This document shows, in pieces, positions 34,637-41,972 of a stretch of DNA of 50,719 nt (position 1 is the first letter of the stretch; each line of letters begins with the position of its first letter). The notes below the pieces were generated by a model. That model was not told where the DNA came from. It worked only from the letters and a program-made list of their open reading frames with translations, and searched no databases. A program made the position numbers and the translations under genes. Location: assembly GCA_002377695.1 (NCBI GenBank), contig DFQH01000005.1:96153-146871 (forward strand), written 5' to 3'. Source of the stretch: Citromicrobium sp. UBA3494 (GTDB lineage: Bacteria > Pseudomonadota > Alphaproteobacteria > Sphingomonadales > Sphingomonadaceae).

Positions 34637-37129
34637 TCACCTGTCGCGGCGGGCGGTAATCTCGTTCCAGATGAAATAGGCGATCAGGACGAGCGCGGCG
34701 GTGATCAGCACCCAGAAGGTGACGATGCCGACCGAATCGCTCTTTTCCAGCGCCAGTGCGATGTCGTTGCCCACGCTCACCAGGCCCAGCAGCGCGATCA
34801 CGGCGAGGGCCTGGTTGGTGCGCTTTTCGGTATAGGCGCTCTTCATGCTGGTCGTATCCTCCACCAGCCCCTCGATCCGGTCGATCATGGCGAGGGCGCG
34901 TTCGAAGCGGTCGTCGATGCCTTTCTCGTGCAGCAGCATCTCCAGCGCGGCCTTTTCCTTCGGGTAGCGGAAGATCTTGCCGGTGCGATGGATGGTGTGG
35001 AAGCGGAACAGGTCGAGCCGGCGCTGCAGGTTCTTCTCCAGAATGCGCGCGCCGCTGCGCCCCGACATCCGCTTCGCATTGCGCCGCACGCTGTCGACAT
35101 CGCGCATGGCTATGGCCCGGAAGCGCGCAGGTTCGCGCCCCGGGTCGTAGATCATGTCCTCGATCCGGTCCTCGATGGTGGTCACGGTCAGCTCGTCCTG
35201 CACCGCCGCGATCCACATCAGCAGCAGGTAGGGGCAGTTGCCCAGCGAATCGAGCGAGTTGGTGAAGGAGCGCCATTCGCGCGCGACCTCCAGAATGAAA
35301 CGGGGATGGACGTAGAGAACCGAGTCCACGCTGGCACCGCCGGGCCGCGTGGAATCGTGTACTTCGGACTTGTCCTGCCACGGAAAGTCCGGAATGCCCG
35401 TCGCCAGTCCGGCGAGGGCAAGCAGCTTGCGGTCTATATCGTTCTCCGGATCATCGTGGGGCGGAAGGTCGAGCGTGCCGCCCGGCGCGATCCAGGATCG
35501 GTCGGCGGACTTCAGCCGCGCAAGGTCGGGGGCACCGTTGCCGTCATGGTCGAAGATCGCATTCGCCCGCTCGGCCGTTTGCACCAGCTCTTCGCTCTCG
35601 ATCGAGATGCACAGGTTGCGCAGGTCGGCGGGGCGGATGGCCCGGCGTTCGAAGCCGAGGCGCCGGATGCCGTAGGCGTGGATGAGGTCGCGAAAGGCGC
35701 CCGGCTGCGTCGCAGGCTCGTTGTGTTCGAGCCAGGCGAGCCGCGCCTCGACGAAGTCGAAGATCGATCCCCCGAGCGGGCCGTCATCCTCGAACGGCTG
35801 CCAGCTGAATTCGACGTCTCCGCATCGGCGCACTTCGTCCGGGTCTTCCGGCTTCATCGCGAGCGCCTGGAGCTGGAGAACGGCATATTCGTCGATGCCC
35901 TCTTTAGCGTCTTCGGGAAGGACCAGGGTGGGCAGGTAGAACACCCGCCCGCTCTCGAACACGCAGAAGCAATCGCGCAGTTCGAAAGCGGTCGTGCGGG
36001 GCGCGGCGTGCATCTCGCGCCCCTCGTTCTCGGCCTTGTAGAGCCAGCGTTCCGGGCGCTTGAGCATCACGCGCCTGCTCGGGCAGTCGCGGTATTCGCC
36101 CGCCGCGAGGAACAGCAGCGGGCGGCCGTTGTGGCCGGGAGGGCCGGTCGTCACATCGTCGAGGTAGGAGCGCGCGGGTTCGATGAGCTTCTCGCGCACC
36201 TTCTTGTCGCGCAGCAGCGTATCCATGATCGACTTGAGGACGATGGCATGAGGCTGCTCCTCGCCCCTGGGCCCGGTGAAGCACAGTTCGAAGGCGAAAG
36301 TGAAGGCCGCGGGGCCGTTCAGCGGGATAACGGGCGTCTCGCGAAACCGGCGGTCGAAGCGCGTTCCCGGCAGGCGGGTCAGGGGGATCGTCTTGCGCCC
36401 GGCGAGGAAGGCATCCATTTCGCGCGTTTGCGGATGGTCTTCCAGTCGCGTCTGGAGGGACCGCGCCAGCTCCTGCAACAAGGCCCGGACCCGATGGGCC
36501 GACACGTGCGGAGTGCGCCCGGGATCCGGCGGGTCGAGGACCAGCAGATGAAGCTCGCGCGGCTCCGCGCCGGGCCGCAGCGGGGGCATGACGTAATCGA
36601 AATCGATCGCGTAGGCGCCGAGCGCGCTGAGCCGCCGGTGGCGCCTGATTATGGTCGCGCGCTCGTCTTCCTCCGCATGATCGTCGTATTTCTCGGTCTC
36701 GGCGAAAAGCGGCGTCGACTTGGATGCCATTTCGGCCAGGGCCTTGTGCGCGGCAAGCACCAGCCGCCGGGACAGGCCTTTCTCGCGGAACCTCTCGGCG
36801 ATGGCGAGATAGGTCAGCAGCCCGGCGTCGGCCTGGCGATAATATTCCACCGTGGCGCCGCCGATCACCGCGCCGTCTGCCAGCAGCAGGACGACTTCGG
36901 TACGCGGCATCGGCGGGGGCACCTTGCCGTCGATATACTGCGCCCAATCCTCCGGGTTCTCCGCCAGATCGCGGTCCGGGAAGGCCCTGTCGTACACCGC
37001 TTCGCGATATTCGGCGAGCAGGGCCTCGCGCCTCCTGGCACCGACCCTGGACAGGAAAAGGACGGAGAGGTCGCGCTGCGCCGCAGCACCCGCTTTCCCC
37101 TGCTTCGTGTCGCCAACCCGCTGTTCCAT
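34637..37129 (-). CDS. GNAT acetyltransferase fused to an unknown domain and a CorA-like two-helix membrane C-terminus
   Basis: An 830-aa protein that I cannot assign to a named family as a whole. Residues about 22-170 look like a GNAT N-acetyltransferase: VVLLLADGAVIGGATVEYY, then GLLTYLAIAERFREKGLSRR, with the acetyl-CoA loop RFREKGLSRR at 113-122. Residues about 200-600 form an unrecognised globular part (for example FTFAFELCFTGPRG and FESGRVFYLPTLVL). Residues about 700-773 are charged and helical, ending MKSAYTEKRTNQ. Two membrane helices close the protein (about 774-794 and 803-822) with a short loop. This helix plus two terminal membrane spans resembles CorA channels, but the GMN pore motif is absent; VSVGND stands near its place. 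The ribosome binding site is strong (AGGAGG). It lies 90 bp after the XRE gene of the upstream operon. Confidence 0.7.
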   Translation of the reverse strand: MEQRVGDTKQGKAGAAAQRDLSVLFLSRVGARRREALLAEYREAVYDRAFPDRDLAENPEDWAQYIDGKVPPPMPRTEVVLLLADGAVIGGATVEYYRQADAGLLTYLAIAERFREKGLSRRLVLAAHKALAEMASKSTPLFAETEKYDDHAEEDERATIIRRHRRLSALGAYAIDFDYVMPPLRPGAEPRELHLLVLDPPDPGRTPHVSAHRVRALLQELARSLQTRLEDHPQTREMDAFLAGRKTIPLTRLPGTRFDRRFRETPVIPLNGPAAFTFAFELCFTGPRGEEQPHAIVLKSIMDTLLRDKKVREKLIEPARSYLDDVTTGPPGHNGRPLLFLAAGEYRDCPSRRVMLKRPERWLYKAENEGREMHAAPRTTAFELRDCFCVFESGRVFYLPTLVLPEDAKEGIDEYAVLQLQALAMKPEDPDEVRRCGDVEFSWQPFEDDGPLGGSIFDFVEARLAWLEHNEPATQPGAFRDLIHAYGIRRLGFERRAIRPADLRNLCISIESEELVQTAERANAIFDHDGNGAPDLARLKSADRSWIAPGGTLDLPPHDDPENDIDRKLLALAGLATGIPDFPWQDKSEVHDSTRPGGASVDSVLYVHPRFILEVAREWRSFTNSLDSLGNCPYLLLMWIAAVQDELTVTTIEDRIEDMIYDPGREPARFRAIAMRDVDSVRRNAKRMSGRSGARILEKNLQRRLDLFRFHTIHRTGKIFRYPKEKAALEMLLHEKGIDDRFERALAMIDRIEGLVEDTTSMKSAYTEKRTNQALAVIALLGLVSVGNDIALALEKSDSVGIVTFWVLITAALVLIAYFIWNEITARRDR

Positions 37130-37219
37130 CCGGCCCCTCCTGCGAAGCGGATCGAATACGCGCTGCTTGACCCGGATGCCAGCCCGAACGCCGCGGGGAA
37201 GGCGCGGCGCCGGGGGCCT

Positions 37220-37411
37220 CTAGTCGCGCGAGAAAATCTCCTCGATGGTCAGGCCGAACACCTCGGCGATCTGAAAGGCGAGGGGGAGCGAGGGGTCGTA
37301 GCGGCCCGTCTCGATCGCGTTGACGCTCTGGCGGCTGACGCCGAGTTCCTCGGCCAGCTTCTGCTGGCTCCAGCTGCGCTCGGCACGCAGGACCTTGAGG
37401 CGGTTCTTCAT
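37220..37411 (-). CDS. Small XRE-family transcriptional regulator
   Basis: A 63-aa protein that is almost only a Cro/CI-type helix-turn-helix (LRAERSWSQQKLAEELGVS, then RQSVNAIETGRYDPSLPLAF). Such minimal COG1476 regulators usually control their own operon, together with a membrane protein partner. Its ATG overlaps the stop of the 207-aa membrane protein gene (ATGA at 37408-37411), giving tight coupling. Two TGACAAG repeats and a CGCTTTC/GAAAGCG palindrome upstream of the operon are candidate operators. Confidence 0.93.
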   Translation of the reverse strand: MKNRLKVLRAERSWSQQKLAEELGVSRQSVNAIETGRYDPSLPLAFQIAEVFGLTIEEIFSRD

Positions 37412-38031
37412 GCCCCCTCACCTGAACCGTCGCCTGCCCGGCGGTCGGCCAGTGCCATCCCGCACTGGCCCAGCCCCATGCCCATGGCCCAGACAGGGAA
37501 CACCCACCACGCCCAGATATGGGGCACGACTTCGAAGGTTTCGAGGAAGCCCCAGAACGTGCCCAAGGTCAGCACCGCGCCCAGCCCGAACAGGCTTGCC
37601 ATGATCGCTCGATGACGCAGGAACTCGTCCCCCTCCTCGATGAGGTAGCGTGCCATCGTCCAGATCATGCCCAGCACGGGGATGACCGGCAGCAGCGCGA
37701 TCAGGAAACTCTCGAGCCCGCTCAGATCGACCCGGTTGGCGATGGTCACCGCGATGCCGAGTCCCAGCATGTAGCCGAAGCTGGCGAGCAGGAAGCGGCG
37801 GGTGTAGCGAACGATCGCCGGGCTGAGATGGCCGGTGGAGCGCTGCTTCGCCAGGCTCGCTCGCGTCAGCGGAATGATCTGCAGCATCGCGAATACCATC
37901 AGGATGAACCCGGTCGTGGAGCCGATCGCATCGGTTATGCGCAGTGCCGAGATGATGCCGAACGCGGCAAAGATACCGCCAGCCCAGAAGCCCGGGCGCC
38001 GATACAGCGGCATTTGAACCGCCTCGCTCAC
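37408..38031 (-). CDS. Multi-span membrane protein paired with the XRE regulator
   Basis: A 207-aa protein with about six hydrophobic helices (for example FWAGGIFAAFGIISAL, TGFILMVFAMLQIIPL, FLIALLPVIPVLGMIWTM) and no recognised enzyme motif. I chose GTG 38031 (VSEAVQMPLYRRPG) as start because GAGGA lies 7 nt upstream and it forms a GTGA overlap with the stop of the 54-aa gene; ATG 38013 is the alternative. This arrangement of membrane protein plus tiny XRE regulator recurs in bacteria, but its function is not known to me. Confidence 0.8.
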   Translation of the reverse strand: MSEAVQMPLYRRPGFWAGGIFAAFGIISALRITDAIGSTTGFILMVFAMLQIIPLTRASLAKQRSTGHLSPAIVRYTRRFLLASFGYMLGLGIAVTIANRVDLSGLESFLIALLPVIPVLGMIWTMARYLIEEGDEFLRHRAIMASLFGLGAVLTLGTFWGFLETFEVVPHIWAWWVFPVWAMGMGLGQCGMALADRRAGDGSGEGA

Positions 38032-38192
38032 GACGATTTCCTCAGGCCACAGCGCGCGCCATTGGAGATCGCGACATACGGCAGGGTCACGATCGCGGCG
38101 AAGGTCGTCCAGTCGGGCAGCACACCGGCGATGTTGAGCAGGGCCACGAGGATCACGACGGCGCCCCATTGCAATTGCGTCACGGTTTTCAT
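38028..38192 (-). CDS. 54-aa membrane peptide, first gene of the XRE operon
   Basis: A short open frame of 54 residues (MKTVTQLQWGAVVILVALLN, then two hydrophobic stretches separated by LPDWTTF, ending GLRKSS). ATG 38192 has an AAGGA ribosome binding site 9 nt upstream, and its TGA stop overlaps the GTG start of the 207-aa membrane protein (GTGA at 38028-38031). Hydrophobicity, spacing and overlap support a real gene. It probably spans the membrane once or twice. Function unknown; it is likely a component of the same membrane unit. Confidence 0.7.
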   Translation of the reverse strand: MKTVTQLQWGAVVILVALLNIAGVLPDWTTFAAIVTLPYVAISNGARCGLRKSS

Positions 38193-38224
38193 GGTCAAGG
38201 TTCCTTTCTTCTATGGCAAGCACA

Positions 38225-38284
38225 CTTGTCACAGCGCGTACATGGTGTCAACCACGCTTTCCATATTTGAAAGCGCCCTTGTCA
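38225..38284 (-). promoter_or_regulatory. Candidate promoter/operator region of the XRE operon
   Basis: On the minus strand there are two TGACAAG direct repeats (plus-strand CTTGTCA at 38225-38231 and 38278-38284), a TTGACA -35-like box (38246-38251) and, just upstream of it, the palindrome CGCTTTC-N7-GAAAGCG (38255-38275). A convincing -10 box was not found. The palindrome is a plausible site for the XRE regulator. The outer repeat also lies just upstream of the plus-strand leader promoter, so the two directions could influence each other. Confidence 0.4.
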
Positions 38285-38294
38285 CATATCGCGC

Positions 38295-38322
38295 TGGACC
38301 TCGCGCGGTTGCGGCCTATATT
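38295..38322 (+). promoter_or_regulatory. Candidate promoter of the threonine leader
   Basis: TGGACC (38295-38300), 16 bp, then TATATT (38317-38322). The expected start of transcription, about 7 nt past the -10 box, is 38329-38330, the A of the leader peptide ATG. The transcript would therefore be leaderless. The -35 match is moderate (4 of 6). Confidence 0.45.
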
Positions 38323-38329
38323 CGCAGCC

Positions 38330-38401
38330 ATGGCCATTCGGATTGCCTCGACTACGACCACCACGACCTCGGGCAACCGGGGGCGGATGGTCGCGGCCTG
38401 A
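38330..38401 (+). CDS. Putative threonine-rich leader peptide (ThrL-like)
   Basis: A 23-codon frame encoding MAIRIASTTTTTTSGNRGRM plus VAA. It has six consecutive threonine codons (ACT ACG ACC ACC ACG ACC, 38351-38368). The order Arg-Ile, Ser, a Thr run, then Gly-Asn resembles the Escherichia coli thr operon leader peptide. There is no ribosome binding site; instead a promoter-like sequence is placed so that the mRNA would begin at this AUG, as is known for the leaderless trpL leader of Sinorhizobium. Competing hairpins follow (38379-38455), then the exoribonuclease gene and thrS. The inferred role is sensing charged tRNA-Thr to set expression of the downstream operon. A chance frame cannot be excluded. 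Confidence 0.55.
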   Translation: MAIRIASTTTTTTSGNRGRMVAA

Positions 38402-38455
38402 TCCGCGATCGTCGCCACCCGGGTTCGGGTGGCGCTGCGCCTGCTTCCCCGAACC
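38379..38455 (+). promoter_or_regulatory. Mutually exclusive RNA hairpins after the leader peptide (attenuator-like)
   Basis: Helix A: GGTCGCGG/CCGCGATC (38389-38396 and 38403-38410), with the leader stop codon in the loop. Helix B: CGCCACCCG/CGGGTGGCG (38413-38421 and 38426-38434), 9 perfect pairs, GGTT loop. Alternative to B on its 5' side: GGGGGCG (38379-38385) with CGCCaCCC. Alternative on its 3' side: GGTTCGGG/CCCGAACC (38422-38429 and 38448-38455), 8 perfect pairs. These share bases, so they exclude one another. No U tract follows helix B, so a classical intrinsic terminator is not seen. Confidence 0.45.
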
Positions 38456-38488
38456 TGCAACCGGACTTCACGGCGCGGCAGGAATCCC

Positions 38489-38995
38489 ATGCGATATTAC
38501 ATCGATACCGAATTCAACGGCACCGACGGGCAACTGCTCAGCCTTGCGCTGGTGCGGCAGGACGGCGCGCATTTCTACGAGGTGTTGCATGCGCACCAAC
38601 TGATCGTGCCTTGGGTGCAGGAGCATGTCGTCCCGTACTTCGACCAGGAGCCGGTCGCGCGGCTGCAGGCGGTCAAGAAGATGCAGAAGTTCCTCAGGAA
38701 AGATGACGGCCCGCATGTCTTTATCGCCGACTGGCCGGAGGATCTGGTCCACTTCAACCGCATGCTGCTGCGCGATCAGGGCAAACGCAACGATCCGTTC
38801 CGCTACGCCTGTCTGCTGCTCAGCCTGCCCCATTTCAGCACTGCCCGCGCCAGCGAGGTGCCGCACAATGCGCTGGCGGATGCCCGGGCGCTTGCCGCCC
38901 ATGTCGAAGCGAACCTCGCCGGCGAGATCGAGGAGATGGAGGAGGCCGACCTCGCTATGGTCAGAAATGCCTGCGGCGAGAGCACCGTTGCCTAG
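38489..38995 (+). CDS. 3'-5' exoribonuclease (Rv2179c-like, DEDD superfamily)
   Basis: A 168-aa protein of the RNase H-like DEDD exonuclease fold. The first acidic pair is in YYIDTEFNGTDGQLLSLAL (Asp6, Glu8). A middle aspartate is in VFIADWPEDLVHFNRML, and the last motif is HNALADARALAAHV (His and Asp). The size and the YIDTEFN start match the short Rv2179c-like exoribonucleases. ATG 38489 is preceded by AGGA; an upstream in-frame GTG-type extension is not family-like. It lies between the threonine leader and thrS (70 bp downstream) and may be co-transcribed with it. Its cellular substrate is unknown. Confidence 0.85.
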   Translation: MRYYIDTEFNGTDGQLLSLALVRQDGAHFYEVLHAHQLIVPWVQEHVVPYFDQEPVARLQAVKKMQKFLRKDDGPHVFIADWPEDLVHFNRMLLRDQGKRNDPFRYACLLLSLPHFSTARASEVPHNALADARALAAHVEANLAGEIEEMEEADLAMVRNACGESTVA

Positions 38996-39065
38996 CCGCG
39001 CCGCGCCGACCATAGGCGCTTGAACACTATTCAACCGAACACTGCTCGGACGAAAGCACGACACG

Positions 39066-41063
39066 ATGACCGAACTGCTCAAGATCAGCCTGCCCGATGG
39101 TTCCGTGCGCGAAATGCCGGAGGGCTCCACGCCCGCCGATGTTGCCGCCGCGATCGGCCCGGGCCTCGCCAAGGCCGCGCTCGCCGCGCGCGTGAACGGC
39201 GAGCTGCGCGACATCAACCGGCCTTTCGAAGGCGATGCGCAGCTCGCGCTGGTCACCAGCAAGGACGTCGACGAGGCGCTGGAGCTGGCGCGCCACGATT
39301 ATGCGCACGTGCTCGCCGAGGCGGTGCAGAACCTGTTCCCCGGCACGCAGATCACCTTCGGGCCGGCAACGGACGATGGCTTCTATTACGATTTCGCCCC
39401 CCCGCAGGGGCGCGGTGGCTTCACCGAGGAAGACCTGCCGAAGATCGAGGAGGAGATGCGCCGGATCATCGCCGCCGACACGCCGCTGGAACGCGAGGTG
39501 TGGACGCGCACCCAGCTGATCCAGTGGTTCAAGGACCATGGCGAGAGCTTCAAGGCCGAATGGGCGGCGGAGCTGCCCGAAGGCGAGGAACTGACGATCT
39601 ACCGCCAGGGCGACTGGCTGGACATGTGTCGCGGGCCGCACCTTGCCAGCACGGGCAAGCTCGACCCGCAGGCGTTCAAGCTGACGCGCGTTTCGGGTGC
39701 TTACTGGCGCGGTGACCAGAAGAACGCGATGCTCAGCCGCATCTACGGCACCGGCTGGCTCAACAAGAAGCAGCTCAACGAACACCTCCACCGGATGGAG
39801 GAAGCGGCCAAGCGCGACCACCGCAAGCTGGGCCGCGAGATGGACCTGTTCCACCTGCAGGAAGAGGCGCACGGCAGCGTGTTCTGGCACCCGCAGGGCT
39901 ACCGCATCTGGCGCCAGCTCGAATCCTACATGCGCCGCAAGATGGATGGCGCGGGCTACCGCGAGATCAAGACCCCGCAGGTGATGGACGCGCGCCAGTG
40001 GGAGCAGTCGGGCCACTGGGGCAAGTATCGCGAGAACATGTTCGTCATCCCCGACGAGGTGCCCAACACCGAGGATGAGGGCGAACTGGTGTCGAAAGAC
40101 GCCGACTGGATGGCCTTGAAGCCTATGAACTGCCCCGCGCACGTGCTCGTCTTCAAGCAGGGCATCACGTCCTATCGCGAACTGCCGATCCGGCTGGGCG
40201 AAATGGGCTGCTGCCACCGCAACGAGCCGCACGGTGCGCTGCACGGCCTGATGCGCGTGCGCCAGTTCACGCAGGACGATGCGCATATCTTCTGCACCGA
40301 GGCCCAGGTGGTCGAGGAAGTCCGCGCCTTCTGCAAGCTGGCGGACAGCGTCTACAAGGATTTCGGCTTCAAATACGCGATCAAGCTGGCGCTGCGGCCC
40401 GAACAGCGCCTCGGTTCGGACGAAGACTGGGACCGGGCCGAGCAGGAACTGCGTGATGCGGTTCGCGATGCCGGCATGATGAACGAGGAATACGGCTGGG
40501 AAGAACTGCCCGGCGAAGGCGCGTTCTATGCGCCCAAGCTCGAATGGCATCTGACCGACGCGATCGGGCGCACCTGGCAGGTCGGCACGATCCAGGGCGA
40601 CCGCGTGCTGCCCGACCGGCTCGATGCGAGCTACATCGGCGAGGATGGCGAGAAGCACTGCCCGGTGATGCTCCACCGCGCGATCTTCGGCAGCTACGAG
40701 CGCTTCATCGGGATCCTGATCGAGCATTTCGCCGGGCGTCTGCCCGTGTGGCTCGCGCCGACGCAGGCCGTGGTGGCGACCATCGTTTCGGATGCGGACG
40801 ACTACGCAAAGGACGCGGTCGGCAAGCTCGAAGCGGCGGGCATTCGCGTCGATAGCGATCTTCGCAACGAGAAGATCAACTACAAGGTGCGCGAACATTC
40901 GCTCGCCAAGGTCCCGCACCTGCTGGTGGTCGGCAAGCGTGAGGCGGAGGAAGGCACCGTCGCCGTCCGCACGCTGGGCGAGAAGGATCAGAAGGTGATG
41001 ACCCTCGACGAGGCGATCGCAATGCTGCGCGAAGGCGCGACTCCGCCAGACCTGCGCGACTGA
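39066..41063 (+). CDS. thrS: Threonyl-tRNA synthetase
   Basis: Charges tRNA-Thr; class II synthetase. The 665-aa protein has the N-terminal TGS domain ([19 protein letters not shown]) and the editing domain with the zinc-type [12 protein letters not shown]. The catalytic core has motif 1, then MKPMNCPAH with the zinc-binding Cys. Motif 2 follows as [29 protein letters not shown], where the order is CHRNE, then RVRQFTQDD. The C-terminal anticodon-binding domain is complete. A 5-bp TTGAA/TTCAA palindrome lies in the short upstream gap; a separate thrS promoter is possible but not evident. The threonine-rich leader lies 660 bp upstream. Confidence 0.97.
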   Translation: MTELLKISLPDGSVREMPEGSTPADVAAAIGPGLAKAALAARVNGELRDINRPFEGDAQLALVTSKDVDEALELARHDYAHVLAEAVQNLFPGTQITFGPATDDGFYYDFAPPQGRGGFTEEDLPKIEEEMRRIIAADTPLEREVWTRTQLIQWFKDHGESFKAEWAAELPEGEELTIYRQGDWLDMCRGPHLASTGKLDPQAFKLTRVSGAYWRGDQKNAMLSRIYGTGWLNKKQLNEHLHRMEEAAKRDHRKLGREMDLFHLQEEAHGSVFWHPQGYRIWRQLESYMRRKMDGAGYREIKTPQVMDARQWEQSGHWGKYRENMFVIPDEVPNTEDEGELVSKDADWMALKPMNCPAHVLVFKQGITSYRELPIRLGEMGCCHRNEPHGALHGLMRVRQFTQDDAHIFCTEAQVVEEVRAFCKLADSVYKDFGFKYAIKLALRPEQRLGSDEDWDRAEQELRDAVRDAGMMNEEYGWEELPGEGAFYAPKLEWHLTDAIGRTWQVGTIQGDRVLPDRLDASYIGEDGEKHCPVMLHRAIFGSYERFIGILIEHFAGRLPVWLAPTQAVVATIVSDADDYAKDAVGKLEAAGIRVDSDLRNEKINYKVREHSLAKVPHLLVVGKREAEEGTVAVRTLGEKDQKVMTLDEAIAMLREGATPPDLRD

Positions 41064-41067
41064 GGTC

Positions 41068-41811
41068 TTGGAACTCCTCGCAGGATTTACCTGGCTGCAG
41101 CTGACGGTCGCGCTCGGCACGGGACTGGTCGCCGCGTTCATTCGCGGGCTGGCGGGATTCGGGCTCGCGATCCTGCTGGTGCCGGTGCTGGCCCTCGCGC
41201 TCAGCCCGGTGGAGGCGGTGCTTACCACCAATGTGGTCGCCATGCTGATCGGCGGGATCGAACTTCCCCGCCTCCTGCGCGAGGCGGAGCGCAGCGTGTG
41301 GATCATCATCGGCCTGGTGCTGCTGACCACGCTGCCGGGGCTTGCTCTGCTCGCCGCGACGCCGCCCGATCTGGCGCGCCTGCTGATCGCGCTGGTGGCG
41401 CTGTCGGCCTCTGCCGCGATCCTGTTCCCGGTGCGCGAGCCCGAGCGGCCCGGCATGCTCACCACCGGGCTGACCGGCGCGGCGACAGGCATTCTCACCG
41501 GGTTTGCGGGCATGCCTGGCCCGCCGGTTGTACCCTACTACGTGGGCCGCGCGATCCCGCGTCAGGTCGCCAAAAGCTCCATGATCCTGATCTTCACCTT
41601 CGCGGCGCTGATCGGGATCGGGTCGGGTGTGGCGCTGGGCCGGATGGAATCGCGGCTGGCTCTGCTCGGCGCGCTGCTGTTGCCGGTCGTGCTGATCGGC
41701 ACCTGGCTTGGGCGACGCGCGGACGGCCACGTGTCCGACCGGGCATGGCGTATCTTCGTGGGTGTGGTGCTGGCAGCGGCGGCGCTGGCCGCTCTGGCCA
41801 AGCTGTTCTGA
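41068..41811 (+). CDS. TauE/SafE family sulfite exporter-like permease
   Basis: A 247-aa membrane protein with about eight hydrophobic helices in two halves. Each half begins with a Gly-rich motif of the TauE/SafE type (IRGLAGFGLAILLVPVLAL, and GILTGFAGMPGPPVVPYY). Members export sulfite, sulfoacetate or other organic anions, and the substrate cannot be told here. The only sensible start is TTG 41068, 4 bp after the thrS stop, so the gene probably rides on the thrS transcript. The thrS stop region (GAGG) serves as a close ribosome binding site. Confidence 0.88.
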   Translation: MELLAGFTWLQLTVALGTGLVAAFIRGLAGFGLAILLVPVLALALSPVEAVLTTNVVAMLIGGIELPRLLREAERSVWIIIGLVLLTTLPGLALLAATPPDLARLLIALVALSASAAILFPVREPERPGMLTTGLTGAATGILTGFAGMPGPPVVPYYVGRAIPRQVAKSSMILIFTFAALIGIGSGVALGRMESRLALLGALLLPVVLIGTWLGRRADGHVSDRAWRIFVGVVLAAAALAALAKLF

Positions 41812-41817
41812 CCGGCC

Positions 41818-41937
41818 CTAGAAGAGCGGTACGAAACGCTCCGCCACAATCAGCGCGAGCGCGCAGGACGTAACGATAATGCCGCGCGCAGCGGCCGCGA
41901 CGTCGAGGTTTCGGGTGAGGGAGGTCGCGCGGGTCAT
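41818..41937 (-). CDS. Small hydrophobic protein downstream of agmatine deiminase
   Basis: A 39-aa open frame (MTRATSLTRNLDVAAAARGI, then a hydrophobic stretch IVTSCALALIVAERFVPLF). One membrane helix is predicted at the C-terminus. It lies 35 bp after the agmatine deiminase stop on the same strand, with a GGGGAG sequence upstream of the ATG. It could be a small membrane protein of the same transcript; coding evidence is modest. Confidence 0.42.
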   Translation of the reverse strand: MTRATSLTRNLDVAAAARGIIVTSCALALIVAERFVPLF

Positions 41938-41972
41938 GCTGCGCAGTCTCCCCGGCGCGGGTTAACAAAGTG

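Noticed and set aside
38413..38434. The 9-bp hairpin as a classical intrinsic terminator
   Set aside because: No U tract follows it, so it is reported only as part of a possible attenuator-like fold.
38996..39065. T-box or other known tRNA-sensing element directly before thrS
   Set aside because: The 70-bp gap is too short and shows no T-box features; only a 5-bp TTGAA/TTCAA palindrome is seen.
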